Assembly (NCBI RefSeq): GCF_000239275.1
Contig: NZ_JH417567.1
Coordinates: 6,510 to 65,795, forward strand
DNA from: Megasphaera geminata F0357
GTDB taxonomy: Bacteria; Bacillota; Negativicutes; Veillonellales; Megasphaeraceae
Direction: 5' to 3'
DNA: 59,286 nucleotides
Made by a program: the position numbers and the translations under genes
In this document: piece after piece, positions 38,483-47,714 of the stretch
How the letters are laid out: every line of letters begins with the position of its first letter
Numbering within the stretch: position 1 is the stretch's first letter
The notes under the pieces: generated by a model
Database searches by the model: none
Seen by the model: only the letters and a program-made list of their open reading frames with translations
What the model was told of the DNA's origin: nothing

Positions 38483-40091
38483 CTATTGATTCGGTTCACA
38501 ATGAATAAGTTTCATATCCAAAATGCCGTCAATCGCTCTGAGCTTGAGCATGACATCATTGGGAATATCATTTTCCACGGCAACCGCCATAATATTGGTC
38601 CCCTTCTTCGTCATCTTCCCTACTTGCATACCCGTAATATTGATCTGCGCTTCGCCGAGGATTGTCGAAATCTGGCCGATCATGTTCGGCCGGTCGATAT
38701 GGGGCGCTAAAAGAAGGTAATTTTCCGGCGTAAAGTCGACACGATATTCATCGATCTGTACTATTTTAGCTTCCGTGCGATTGAAACAGGGTGCCGACGA
38801 TGCTGTGCCCGCCCTTCGGGGTGACGATACGGACCGTTACGGCACCGACAAAATTACCGGTATCACTCGATTTCACTTCCTTGACAGAAATATGGCGCTG
38901 TTTAGCGAGATCCGGCGCATTGACGAAGTTGACCGAATCCTGGAGAATGGGATTTAAAGCGCCTTTCAATACGGCCGTCGTCAAAAGGGCGGTTTCCGTT
39001 TCCGCCAGCTCGCCGGTATACTCGACGCTGATTTCCTTCATCGGTCCCTCAGCTAAATATACACCCAGAATCCCCATACGTTCCATCAAATCAAAATAAG
39101 GGCGAATGGTCGTATAGACATTTTGTGCGACAGGCGCCATGTTGACGGCTGTCGGTACGGGTTCACCGCGAAGACCCGCCATAATCCCCTGCGCCACGTC
39201 AACGGACACGCCTTCCTGGGCTTCAACGGTCGAAGCGCCGATGTGCGGTGTAACGACAACATTTTCCAGTCCTATGAAGGGGTTAATATCCGTAGTGAGC
39301 GGCTCTTCCGGGAAAACGTCAACAGCCGCGCCGGCTACTTTACCGCTTTTCAAGGCTTCCGCCAAAGCGTTAATATCCAAAACCGCACCGCGAGACACAT
39401 TGATAACGCGCACGCCGTCTTTCATCCTGGCAAATTCTTCCGTACCGATCATACTGCGCGTTTCTTTGGTAAGCGGCGTATGGAGCGTAATATAATCCGA
39501 TTCCCGAAGGAGCGTATCCAAATCGACAAGCTCACAATTTAGCTGTTTTCCCCGTTCTTCCGGAATATACGGGTCATACCCGATAGTACGCATTTCCATA
39601 GCCTGCATGCGTTTGGCAATACGCGAACCGATACGGCCGACACCGATGATGCCTATGGTCTTATCTTTAAGCTGAATGCCGGTGAATTTCTCACGCTTCC
39701 ATTCGCCCGCCATGAGCGAATCGTGAGCCTGCGGAATATGTCTCGTCACGGCAAGAATCATGGCGCAGGTATGCTCCGTCGCGGCAATCGTATTCGATGT
39801 CGGCGCGTTGACGACAATAATGCCGCGGGCTGTCGCCGCCTTAAGATCGATACTGTCGATACCGACCCCGGCCCGGCCGATTATTTTAAGTTTCTTCGCC
39901 GCCGTAATAACATCGGCGGTCACATGCGTCATGGAACGGGTAATCAATCCGTCATAGTCTCCGATGCAGTCAATAAGACCGACTTCGTCAAGATTGGTTT
40001 TAACGTCCACCTGATACCCCTTTTCACGTAACAAGGCGACGCCCTTTTCCGATACGTCATCGCTTACTAAAATTTTCATCTTATCTGCCAT
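38483..40091 (-). CDS. serA: D-3-phosphoglycerate dehydrogenase, with a one-base frameshift
   Basis: The enzyme oxidises 3-phosphoglycerate, the first step of serine synthesis. The first 435 or so residues show the NAD-binding IGIIGVGRIGSRIAKRMQAM, the catalytic region INVSRGAVLDINAL and HIGASTVEAQEGVSVDVA, then the long-form substrate-binding domain. The C-terminal ACT domain (MIGQISTILGEAQINITGMQ) lies in another frame. The two join if one base of the AAA run at 38785-38787 is removed, giving LFNRTEAKIVQIDEYRVDF. A sequencing error in a short homopolymer is likely. Confidence 0.9.
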
Positions 40092-40111
40092 TGTCCTATC
40101 CTCCGAATTTT

Positions 40112-41183
40112 TTAGTGACTGCGGCGAAACCGCTCCATAAAACCGGCTAATTTTTCACAGCCTTCCAACGTAACGGCATTATATATGGAGGCGCGGCAGC
40201 CGCCTAAAGACCGGTGCCCTTTCAAACCGATCAGCCCTTCCGCCTCGGCTCCGTCAATAAATTCTTTTTCCAGCTCCGCCGTTGCCAAGCCGAAGGTTAC
40301 ATTCATCAGGCTGCGTGAATCTTTAACGGCATGTCCCCTGTAAAAACCGTTGCTTTCATCAATTGCCGCATAAACAACTGCGGCTTTTTCTTTGTTTTTT
40401 TGCTCCATAACTGTCAGGCCGCCGTTCTCATCAAGCCAGCGGAGAACCTTGTTGACAAAATAAATACAAAAAACGGGCGGCGTATTATATGTCGAATCGT
40501 TAGTAAAGAACGTATCGTATTTGAGCATAACAGGCAGGTCTTCCCTTGCCGCGGCCAAAAAAGATTGCTTTATGATGCCGACGACGGCCCCTGCAGGGCC
40601 GACATTCTTCTGAATTCCCGCATAAAGGAAATCAACTTGGCTCATATCAACGGGACGGGCGAGAAAATCACTGGAGGCGTCACAAATAAGAGGTACGTCG
40701 AAAGCCGGATAATCACGCCACTCTGTACCGTGAATCGTATTGTTCGAGGTAATATACACATAATCCGTACCGTCTTGTACGACAAAGTCCTCTTCTTGCG
40801 GAACATATGTAAACGTCTTTTTCACTGGACGCCACATCGTATACATCACCGAAAAATGAAGCCGCTTCCTTCGCCTTACGCGACCAGACGCCCGTATTGA
40901 TATAGCCGCCCTTGCGCTTCAGAAAATTGGCGCCGTGCATGAGAAACTGCATGCTGCCCCCGCCTTGCATAAAGGCTATCAGATAATCGTCGGGAATATT
41001 CAACAGCTTTCTCAATAACGCAACGGTTTCATCCTGCATCCGTTGATATGCTTCACTGCGATGACTTGTTTCAACAATACTCATTCCCGTACCGGCAAAA
41101 TCCAGAAATTCCTGTTGAACCTGTTTCAGCACGGTCAAAGGCATAGCCGACGGACCGGCATTAAAATTGTATACTCTTTTCAC
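40112..41183 (-). CDS. serC: Phosphoserine aminotransferase, with a one-base frameshift
   Basis: The PLP enzyme converts 3-phosphohydroxypyruvate to phosphoserine. The first frame gives VKRVYNFNAGPSAMPLTVLK and FMQGGGSMQFLMHGANFL. The second continues with TFTYVPQEEDFVVQDGTDYV, TSNNTIHGTEW, the PLP-lysine segment FLYAGIQKNVGPAGAVVGII and the C-terminal GLKGHRSLGGCRASIYNAV. The switch is at the five-base T run 40818-40822 (plus strand), which would read through with four. I chose the GTG at 41183. A T-box leader precedes it, so serC-serA respond to serine starvation. Confidence 0.9.
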
Positions 41184-41203
41184 CTTTGCTTCACTCCCCT
41201 GCA

Positions 41204-41511
41204 TAAAAAACAAAACGGAGACGCAGTCCTATTGGGACGAGCCTCTCCGTATCTCGCGGTACCACCCAACTTGCCGTAAGCCGAGAAAAAAAGCTCCCGT
41301 CCCGAACAGGGACGAGAGCATACTCCCGCGTTGCCACCCAACTTGCCTTACGGCCGTCTTTAGACGCTGTATCGGGCGTACCCGTCAAATTCTTCATTTG
41401 CCGCTCCGGAGCGGAACGCCTCACAGCCCTGTCGCCTCTCACCGTCCGGCGGCTCTCTGAAAAGGGTCTCTGATTTGCTTCTCCATCAATGCGTTTCATA
41501 TGATTTAAATT
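41204..41511 (-). promoter_or_regulatory. serC T-box leader with two antiterminator-terminator modules
   Basis: The minus-strand leader has one candidate Stem I region (about 41360-41505, with the CAGAGAGCC and GGTGAGAGGC hallmarks). Then come two nearly identical T-box cores: GGCAAGTTGGGTGGCAACGC (about 41327-41346) and GGCAAGTTGGGTGGTACCGC (about 41256-41275). Each is followed by its own terminator: GCTCTCGTCCC/GGGACGGGAGC with seven T (41285-41319), and CGGAGA/TCTCCG with a T-rich tail (41204-41249). A UCC near the Stem I base is a candidate serine specifier. The space between the modules is too short for a second Stem I. Confidence 0.85.
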
Positions 41512-41517
41512 ATCCAT

Positions 41518-41546
41518 AGTATACGTATTTTCGTACGCCCTGTCAA
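41518..41546 (-). promoter_or_regulatory. Promoter of the serC-serA T-box transcript
   Basis: TTGACA (41541-41546) and TATACT (41518-41523) are 17 bases apart, a near-consensus sigma-A promoter immediately before the T-box leader. Confidence 0.9.
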
Positions 41547-41644
41547 GACAAATTCTTCCTGAAGCATATTCACTTTTTCAGTTTTCTTTTACATAAAAAC
41601 TTTCATTTCTGACTGCCGTTCCCGTTTCTAACAAATTTGTAATC

Positions 41645-41673
41645 TGGACAATTTCAGTATTATTTGTTATGCT
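41645..41673 (+). promoter_or_regulatory. sodA promoter
   Basis: TGGACA (41645-41650) and TATGCT (41668-41673) are 17 bases apart, about 45 bases before the sodA start. I saw no clear Fur or PerR box. Confidence 0.55.
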
Positions 41674-41717
41674 TTTTATATGATAATTATTATTGCTTTG
41701 TAAAAGGAGGTTTTACC

Positions 41718-42323
41718 ATGGCATATACACTGCCTGATCTGCCGTACTCGTATGCGGCGCTGGAACCGTACATTGACGAAGAAACCATGCACTATCATCA
41801 CGACAAACATCATCAGACATATGTAACGAATTTGAACGGCGCAATAGAAAAACATCCGGAACTTTTCTCTAAAACGGTGGAAGAATTGATTTCCGATTTA
41901 AACGCCGTTCCCGAAGATATTCGCACGGCTGTCCGCAACAACGGCGGTGGCCATGCCAATCATTCCCTCTTCTGGAAAATCATGGGGCCCGACGGAGGAA
42001 AAATAAGCGGTCCCGTCGCCGACGCCGTCACCGAAGCCTTCGGCAGTGTTGAAGAATTCCAAAAACTATTCGCACAAGCTGCTGTCAGCCGCTTCGGCTC
42101 CGGCTGGGCCTGGCTGGTTGTAAATAAGGGCAAGTTGGAAATCCTGTCCACAGCCAATCAGGATTCGCCGTTAAGCGAAGGAAAAAAACCTATCCTTGCC
42201 TTGGACGTATGGGAACATGCTTATTACTTAAAATATAAAAATGCCCGGGCCGACTATATTTCCGCTTTTTGGAACGTAGTCAACTGGAAAGAAGTAAACA
42301 ATTACTTTGAAGCCGCAAAATAA
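41718..42323 (+). CDS. sodA: Superoxide dismutase, Fe/Mn type
   Basis: The 201-residue enzyme dismutates superoxide in the cytoplasm. Metal ligands are in [16 protein letters not shown] (first histidine), [14 protein letters not shown] (second histidine) and [20 protein letters not shown] (aspartate and third histidine). The ATG at 41718 has AAAGGAGG 7 bases upstream. It is monocistronic, with its own promoter and terminator. Metal choice (Fe, Mn or cambialistic) cannot be decided from these motifs alone. Confidence 0.95.
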   Translation: MAYTLPDLPYSYAALEPYIDEETMHYHHDKHHQTYVTNLNGAIEKHPELFSKTVEELISDLNAVPEDIRTAVRNNGGGHANHSLFWKIMGPDGGKISGPVADAVTEAFGSVEEFQKLFAQAAVSRFGSGWAWLVVNKGKLEILSTANQDSPLSEGKKPILALDVWEHAYYLKYKNARADYISAFWNVVNWKEVNNYFEAAK

Positions 42324-42334
42324 GAACCGTGCAT

Positions 42335-42371
42335 AAAAGCGACCGCCTTCGGGCAGTCGCTTTTATTTTTT
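42335..42371 (+). terminator. sodA terminator
   Basis: AAAGCGACCGCC-TTCG-GGCAGTCGCTTTT forms a strong stem with a TTCG loop, followed by ATTTTTT. Confidence 0.9.
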
Positions 42372-42388
42372 GCCGAATCCGTATAATT

Positions 42389-43017
42389 TTATATAAAAAC
42401 CGATAATACAATCTGATACAAAAACAATATCCCTCTTTGGATAGGTATGAGAACGGCTCCCAGAACATTCGTCATTAATAAAGCAATGAGAATTAAAAAA
42501 GAATACCGTTCCAATCCCGCCAGTTTATAGGCCCATTGCCCGGGCAACAGGGCGGCCAGAATCCGGGAGCCGTCCAATGGCGGGAGGGGCAGTAAGTTAA
42601 AAACGGCAAAATTGATATTATACAGCACAATCAACTGCAATACAAAAATCATGCCGTCCGATAAAGAAATATGGAAACGGCCGAGTACGGCAATGACCGA
42701 CATGGCCAGAAAGGCGGCGATAAGATTGGCTCCCGGGCCGGGGCAAAAGCGACGAGGATTTCCCCTTTCCGCCAATTGCGGAAATTTCCCGGATTGATCA
42801 TAACCGGCTTGGCCCAGCCGAATCGGGCGACAAAAAGCATGATAAGGCCGACAGGGTCAATATGCGCAATCGGGTTCAACGTCAGCCGCCCCGCTTGCTT
42901 CGGCGTATCGTCTCCCATAGCAACGGCCGCGCGGGCATGCGAATATTCGTGAACAACCATAGCGATAATTAACCCGGGAATGCCCGCCACCATGGCAAGT
43001 ATATCATAATTAAACAT
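42389..43017 (-). CDS. Site-2 protease family (M50) membrane protein, frameshifted
   Basis: Across one frame change this is a short M50 metalloprotease of about 210 residues, with the zinc motif HEYSH in the first helix region and the second-site motif NLLPLPPLDGSRIL. The N-terminal part (MFNYDILAMVAGIPGLIIAM) runs to GEILVAFA. The rest (PGPGANLIAAFLAMSVIAVL onward) is in another frame, and the shift sits at the GGGG run 42740-42743. Such small rhomboid-like M50 proteins cut membrane substrates; targets are unknown. The start at 43017 has GGAGG upstream. Confidence 0.82.
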
Positions 43018-43192
43018 GAAAACCTCCAAGTATGAAACTTATATACGCGTCGGAACACATATATACAAAGTATATCATACTTGGAAAACACAACAATATG
43101 TACATGATAAAATCTGCAACAGATACTTTTTAAGAAGGATGTCTCATCGGGGCCGGTCTTTACCACATTGCACAAAAAAAAAGGAAGCAATC

Positions 43193-43468
43193 TTACGTAA
43201 GTCTTTTCTTACCGGTCTCATGCCGCATGCGCTCCATATTTTTCCGGAATCCGTCCGAATCGGCCATAGTTATGCGAGTATAAAGCACCTCACCTATGTC
43301 CATATGAACCATGCGGGACGTTCCGGCTTCAGTCGAATAATTAGCTTCCCGTCCTATGCCGTGCAGACAAATATCGGCAATTTTCGCCAAGGGCGACAGG
43401 ATGTGACCGGTTATAACGATAACGGCCGCCCCTTTCTTCTTTGCGATCCCCGCGTACCGAAAATACAA
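43193..43468 (-). pseudogene. SIS-domain fragment of an RpiR-type regulator
   Basis: About 90 residues match the C-terminal half of the sugar isomerase domain of MurR/RpiR regulators: AGIAKKKGAAVIVITGHILS, PLAKIADICLHGIGREANYS, TEAGTSRMVHMDIGEVLYTR. The N-terminal helix-turn-helix and the first half of the SIS domain are missing, and there is no convincing start. I see it as a truncated remnant. Confidence 0.65.
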
Positions 43469-43557
43469 TGTTTTTCATTTACAAGCCGTATATATGATAT
43501 ATCTTTATCACTTATATGAAACTGTATCCGCCGGACTGCCGGGAAGGAACAGCACGG

Positions 43558-43589
43558 AAAAAGGCCGGAAACATTATCCGGCCTTTTTT
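43558..43589. terminator. Bidirectional terminator after the zinc-binding protein gene
   Basis: GGCCGGA and TCCGGCC form a 7-bp GC-rich stem flanked by A runs on one side and T runs on the other. It would end the minus-strand znuA-like transcript. Confidence 0.85.
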
Positions 43590-43650
43590 CAAAGAGAAAA
43601 TTGTTATGTGACTCCTGCCGCATATACGGCATATATATTTTATCCCGAAT

Positions 43651-44562
43651 TTACGGAAGCAGACTCGCATAAATGCGTTGGAGGTTGGTCTTCATCCGTT
43701 CTAAATAGGTCTTGCCGTCCTTATTGCTTTCTATCGTATCAAGGAGTTCAACCTTAGCCCCCACCTCTTCCGCCAGGGCTTTCGATACGGACGGGCTTAC
43801 CATTTCTTCCGCAAAAATCGTCGTGACATGGTGTTCCTTCGCATATTCCGCAAGTTCCGCCAACTGTTTTGGACTCGGTTCTCCTTCTGCAAAGACATCT
43901 TCTACGCTCATCTGCGTGAGAGCGAAGTCACGGCAAAGATATGCGAATGCCGCATGACCCGTCACGAACTCGCGACGCGGGGCGTCCTTAAAACGGCCTT
44001 CATACTCTTGCTGCAATTCATTCAACTGAGCAATGTATTCACGTGAATTCTGTTCGTAAAACTCTTTATTGTCCGGATCCGCCTTACCCAGAGCCGCCGT
44101 AATGTTTGCAACTTCCGTCGCCGCATTGCGCAAGCTGAGCCATGTATGGGGATCGTATTCACCGTGTTCTTCCACTTCTTCAGGATCCGTATTTTTGATA
44201 GCGTCCACACCCTTGGATGCCTCTACTTTTACGAGTTTGTCATTATGTGCGGCTTCAACAGCTTTTTCTATCCACGGCTCCATACCCATACCGTTATAGA
44301 CAAGCATATCGGCTGTCGCCAAAGCTTTCATCGAATCCGTCGACGGCTCAAATTCGTGCGGCTCCGTACCGGCAGGAATGATAGTAATAATATCTACTTT
44401 ATCCTTTCCCACGGCCTTCACAAATTCCGCCATTGCGTCGAAGGTAACAGCCACTTTCAGCTTGCCGTCCTTTTTCGACTCTTCTTTCTGAGTCGTACCG
44501 CAGCCTGCGAGTATGGTTACTGCCAGAATCGCACTCATTGCTACTGCTAACCATTTTTTCAC
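43651..44562 (-). CDS. Metal (zinc) ABC transporter substrate-binding lipoprotein
   Basis: The 303-residue product is a cluster A-I (ZnuA/TroA-like) metal-binding protein. It has a lipoprotein signal ending LAGC, the first ligand region PAGTEPHEFEPS, a short acidic-histidine stretch (EEVEEHGEYDPHTWLS) with the next histidines, GHAAFAYLCRDF and the acidic ligand region TIFAEEMVSP. I start at GTG 44562, which has AAGGAG 8 bases upstream. No permease or ATPase gene is next to it, so it must use a transporter encoded elsewhere. Zinc over manganese is inferred from the histidine-rich loop. Confidence 0.85.
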   Translation of the reverse strand: MKKWLAVAMSAILAVTILAGCGTTQKEESKKDGKLKVAVTFDAMAEFVKAVGKDKVDIITIIPAGTEPHEFEPSTDSMKALATADMLVYNGMGMEPWIEKAVEAAHNDKLVKVEASKGVDAIKNTDPEEVEEHGEYDPHTWLSLRNAATEVANITAALGKADPDNKEFYEQNSREYIAQLNELQQEYEGRFKDAPRREFVTGHAAFAYLCRDFALTQMSVEDVFAEGEPSPKQLAELAEYAKEHHVTTIFAEEMVSPSVSKALAEEVGAKVELLDTIESNKDGKTYLERMKTNLQRIYASLLP

Positions 44563-44585
44563 TATATCCACTCCTTCTTGAGCAA

Positions 44586-44602
44586 ATGCAAATCATCTGC
44601 AT
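44586..44602. promoter_or_regulatory. Dyad operator candidate upstream of the zinc-binding protein
   Basis: ATGCAAATCATCTGCAT has 5-bp inverted ends (ATGCA/TGCAT) and lies between the -10 box and the ribosome site. A Zur- or MntR-type repressor could bind here. Confidence 0.4.
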
Positions 44603-44614
44603 TAAATCAAAAAA

Positions 44615-44643
44615 AGGATAGCATAGCGCCCCCCTTCTGTCAA
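44615..44643 (-). promoter_or_regulatory. Promoter of the zinc-binding protein gene
   Basis: TTGACA (44638-44643) and TATCCT (44615-44620) are 17 bases apart on the minus strand. Confidence 0.7.
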
Positions 44644-44686
44644 TCTTATGAAGATGTGCTGATTTGTCACACCCTATGCGGAATAC

Positions 44687-44720
44687 AAAAAAGCGCCCCG
44701 AAAATCCCGGGACGCTTTTT
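44687..44720 (-). terminator. Terminator after the DUF308 gene
   Basis: AAAAAGCGTCCCGGG and the complementary GGGGCGCTTTTTT form a GC-rich hairpin with T tail on the minus strand. Confidence 0.8.
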
Positions 44721-44741
44721 ACCGAACACTATAACGTATCG

Positions 44742-45257
44742 TTATCCTTTAACCGCTTCAATAATGCGATATATACCGTCGACGAAGAAGCCCGCGGCTA
44801 CGATATATACTGCCGCTACAATAGTCGCCATCGGATTGAAGAGGACGAGAATCCCGAAAATGAGGGAAATGATACCGAAGCCAAGCGAGGCTTTTCCCAC
44901 CGCCGGTACGTACTCTTTCAGATGAAGTCCTTTGGCAAACACAAACATGCCCTCCACCACAAGCCAAATGCCCAAAAGGATCGGCATCACGATCGGCAGC
45001 GCAATATAGCCGACACTTACAAAGTACCCGGCAATAATAACATTGAGAACGGCCGACAGCAAAAATGAAACATGCCGCAGTTCTTTGGAAACGGAAAAAT
45101 ACGTGACAACCTGTGCGAGCGAATTAATAAGAAAAGCAACGGAAATCAACCAGCTGTACACAATAAGATTGGCAATCGGCTCTATACAGAGGAAATAGGA
45201 CACGACTATATACAACAGCCCGGAAATAACAAGAAATGCTCTGCTTGATGTTTTCAT
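44742..45257 (-). CDS. HdeD/DUF308 family membrane protein
   Basis: The 171-residue product has six hydrophobic segments in three similar pairs, typical of HdeD-like DUF308 proteins. Examples are FLVISGLLYIVVSYFLCI and SLGFGIISLIFGILVLFNPM near the end. HdeD is acid-stress linked in E. coli; the role here is unknown. I start at the ATG at 45257 (MKTSSRAF), with AGGAGATG upstream. It is monocistronic with its own terminator. Confidence 0.75.
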   Translation of the reverse strand: MKTSSRAFLVISGLLYIVVSYFLCIEPIANLIVYSWLISVAFLINSLAQVVTYFSVSKELRHVSFLLSAVLNVIIAGYFVSVGYIALPIVMPILLGIWLVVEGMFVFAKGLHLKEYVPAVGKASLGFGIISLIFGILVLFNPMATIVAAVYIVAAGFFVDGIYRIIEAVKG

Positions 45258-45373
45258 AAAAAGACATCTCCTTAAATTATAAAAAACTCTGCGTCTTTCA
45301 AATATATTTCTCAAGGTACGCGCTCCATACATCCAAGCCGTCTGCCCGTACCGTACAGCCGGTTTGGTACCCG

Positions 45374-46150
45374 TCAGTCTATATGTATTTCCGCTTCCGA
45401 ATAGAGAGCGGCCTTACCGGCCATAAAGATTTTTTCACCGGCCACCCTGCAATATATAGTGCCGCCGCGACGGGAAGCCTGATAAGCGACGATTTCGTCT
45501 TTACCTAGCCGCTCGGCCCAATAGGGAACAATATGACAATGCCCGGAACCGCAAACCGGATCTTCCTGTACGGAAAGTTTCGGCGCAAAACTGCGTGATA
45601 CGGTATCCGCAACCTTCCCCCGCGCTGTTACATGCACGAGAAGCCCGTCCAAGGTTTTGACCTTTGCAAAATCAGGCGCCATCGCCTCTATGACCGCCCC
45701 GTCGTCATAGACGCAAAGAAGATCGCGACCCATGTACGCCGCTGCGGGACGCACGCCAAGAGCTTCTTCCATAGCATCCGTAACATCCACTTCATGCAGC
45801 GTATATTTCGGAAACTCCATTTCGTAGAGGTCGTCTTTTCTCGCAACGGTCAAAGCGCCGCTGCGCGTAGAAAAAGTAATAAACTTCGCATCTTTTTCAT
45901 AAAAACGGAAAAGCACGTAAGCGGCGCCTAATGTAGCGTGGCCGCAAAGATCGATTTCTCCGCCCGGAGTGAACCAGCGCAGACGATAAATATTTCCTTC
46001 TTTTACGGCAAATGCCGTTTCAGACAGATTATTCTCCCGTGTAATATTCATCATCAGTCCATCGGAAATCCATTCATTCATAATGCAGACTGCCGCGGGA
46101 TTACCGGCAAACACCTTATCTGTAAACGCATCGACTACATACTGTTTCAT
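45374..46150 (-). CDS. PhzF family isomerase-like protein
   Basis: The 258-residue product has the PhzF pattern: the N-terminal QYVVDAFTDKVFAGNPAAVC, the catalytic-glutamate segment NNLSETAFAV, DLCGHATLGAAYVLF, and the second-half DPVCGSGHCHIVPYWAERLG. PhzF proteins are diaminopimelate-epimerase-fold isomerases. Outside phenazine producers the substrate is unknown. There is no phenazine cluster here. Confidence 0.85.
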   Translation of the reverse strand: MKQYVVDAFTDKVFAGNPAAVCIMNEWISDGLMMNITRENNLSETAFAVKEGNIYRLRWFTPGGEIDLCGHATLGAAYVLFRFYEKDAKFITFSTRSGALTVARKDDLYEMEFPKYTLHEVDVTDAMEEALGVRPAAAYMGRDLLCVYDDGAVIEAMAPDFAKVKTLDGLLVHVTARGKVADTVSRSFAPKLSVQEDPVCGSGHCHIVPYWAERLGKDEIVAYQASRRGGTIYCRVAGEKIFMAGKAALYSEAEIHID

Positions 46151-46187
46151 TTCCTTTCCTCCTGATACATAGAATTATCGGACGGTT

Positions 46188-47030
46188 TCAGAGATTCGTC
46201 CTGCCTCGGAAAATCTGTTTATAAATATCCGCGTCCGTATCCGTAAAAACATTGAACAGAACCTTGATTTTCTTATCCTTATGTTTGTTCAACCATTCCG
46301 TCACCGTCCTCACCGCAATTTGTGCCGCTTCCTGTGCGGGATAGCCGAAGACTCCCGTGGAAATGCAGCAGAAAGCCACGCTGTCTATGTTTTTTTCGGC
46401 ACATAAATCAAGAACGTTCACATAACAGGCCCGCAAATCTTTACGGCTTGCTTCCGTCGGTGTACGGCCGCCCACAGCCGGACCGACGACATGGATGACA
46501 TGCTCCGCCGGCAGATTATACCCTTTCGTCAATAAGGGAACGGCCACGGGCGAACTGTATGTACCGCTGCGGAGAAGCGCTTCCACGCCTTTTGCGCATT
46601 CTTCGCGCAACTGCACGCCCGCTGCCGAATGAATGCAATTATCAATACAGTTATGGAGCGGCACGAAACAGCCGAGCATCCGCTGATTGGCCGCATTAAC
46701 GATAGCTCCCACAGCAAGCCTCGTAATATCGCCCTGCCAGAGATATACCTCATCGGCCCACGCTTCATTACGGGAAAACTCCTGAGCGACTGTATTCATA
46801 TACCGCAAAAGGACAACGCCCTTCTTATTATTTTCTTCCCGCAAATATTCGTCCTGAATTTTGAGAATCTTCTTATCCGTTTTCTTCGGAGGACGCACAT
46901 TAACCAAGGCACGGAGAGTATTTTTCTTTTCATCTTCACTTTCGCCTTCAGCCGGTACCCCGTGATCGGCACAGCCTTCTTCATCGGAAAAATAAGCAAT
47001 CAATGCATCTAACCGTTCCTCTTGTGTCAT
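46188..47030 (-). CDS. Zinc-containing macrodomain protein-ADP-ribose hydrolase
   Basis: The 280-residue product has a helical N-terminal extension and then a macrodomain. Key segments are ITRLAVGAIVNAANQRMLGC and VPLHNCIDNCIHSAAG, the zinc-binding cysteine/histidine set typical of the Firmicute Zn-macro class, and CCISTGVFGYPAQEAAQIAV for the phosphate loop. These enzymes remove ADP-ribose from proteins. In some bacteria the gene is linked to a SirTM-lipoylation operon; none is visible here, so its partner is elsewhere or it has a different target. Confidence 0.85.
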   Translation of the reverse strand: MTQEERLDALIAYFSDEEGCADHGVPAEGESEDEKKNTLRALVNVRPPKKTDKKILKIQDEYLREENNKKGVVLLRYMNTVAQEFSRNEAWADEVYLWQGDITRLAVGAIVNAANQRMLGCFVPLHNCIDNCIHSAAGVQLREECAKGVEALLRSGTYSSPVAVPLLTKGYNLPAEHVIHVVGPAVGGRTPTEASRKDLRACYVNVLDLCAEKNIDSVAFCCISTGVFGYPAQEAAQIAVRTVTEWLNKHKDKKIKVLFNVFTDTDADIYKQIFRGRTNL

Positions 47031-47138
47031 TACGCATTTCTCCCTTTTCGTATTCTATACCCGTATTATACACTATTTTTCATATATTCTTCCATAGGCT
47101 TCCTTACCGTTCTTACACAGCTTTTCCATGAAAATAAA

Positions 47139-47166
47139 AAGCTGCAAGCATCTTGCTCACAGCTTC
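47139..47166 (-). terminator. Terminator after the YbjN-like gene
   Basis: AAGCTGTGAGCA and TGCTTGCAGCTT form a 12-bp stem with two G-U pairs and a short loop, followed by TTTTTA. Confidence 0.75.
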
Positions 47167-47180
47167 TTTATTTCCGTCAG

Positions 47181-47609
47181 TCAGTTCCAAATAGCCTTCA
47201 TAAGCGGCCGGTACGATTCTTCCAGATGCTGAATAATGACATCAAAAAGGACCGATAAGATATCTCCGTCCACATCATCATTACTGATATAGCACATATC
47301 AAGAAGAAGTGCCCCTTCTTCATCAATACAGTACTTGAAGGACTTGTACGTGCGGTTGTATTCGTTTATCAATTGATAGACAGCCATTTCGTTCCCGTCC
47401 TTCAATACTTTCGGGGCAATGAGAACGCGGATACTGCCGTACAAAGTGTCGTCAAGGACAAAAATCAGAGGCAATTTTGTCCCCTGCGCCTCAATAAATG
47501 TTCTGAAAATAACAGTATGCAGTTCGTCATCATGCATGTCTTCCATTTCAAACGCTTCTATTCCGGCCTTCTTTAAATATGTCCGGAAGGCCTTGGCTTT
47601 CTTATTCAT
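47181..47609 (-). CDS. YbjN-like small cytoplasmic protein
   Basis: The 142-residue acidic product resembles the YbjN/type III chaperone-like fold: short alternating strands and helices, such as LPLIFVLDDTLYGSIRVLIA and MAVYQLINEYNRTYKSFKYC, then ALLLDMCYISNDDVDGDIL. It has no signal or membrane segment. The family is of unknown role. The similarity is based on pattern only, so the name is tentative. Confidence 0.5.
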   Translation of the reverse strand: MNKKAKAFRTYLKKAGIEAFEMEDMHDDELHTVIFRTFIEAQGTKLPLIFVLDDTLYGSIRVLIAPKVLKDGNEMAVYQLINEYNRTYKSFKYCIDEEGALLLDMCYISNDDVDGDILSVLFDVIIQHLEESYRPLMKAIWN

Positions 47610-47714
47610 CTCTGTATCACTCCGTTCTTACCGGCCGAATCCGTCAGGCGAATAATCATTCTATCCCCTCGTTCCTCATTATACAGAGATTGCGAAAGCC
47701 TTGCAAAGCCGCAC

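Noticed and set aside
40818-40822. Programmed ribosomal frameshift in serC and similar genes
   Set aside because: No slippery heptamer with a downstream pseudoknot is evident, the same kind of break occurs in unrelated genes, and these families are not known to use frameshifting.
41204-41350. Two complete tandem T-boxes before serC
   Set aside because: The spacer between the first terminator and the second core is too short for a second Stem I.
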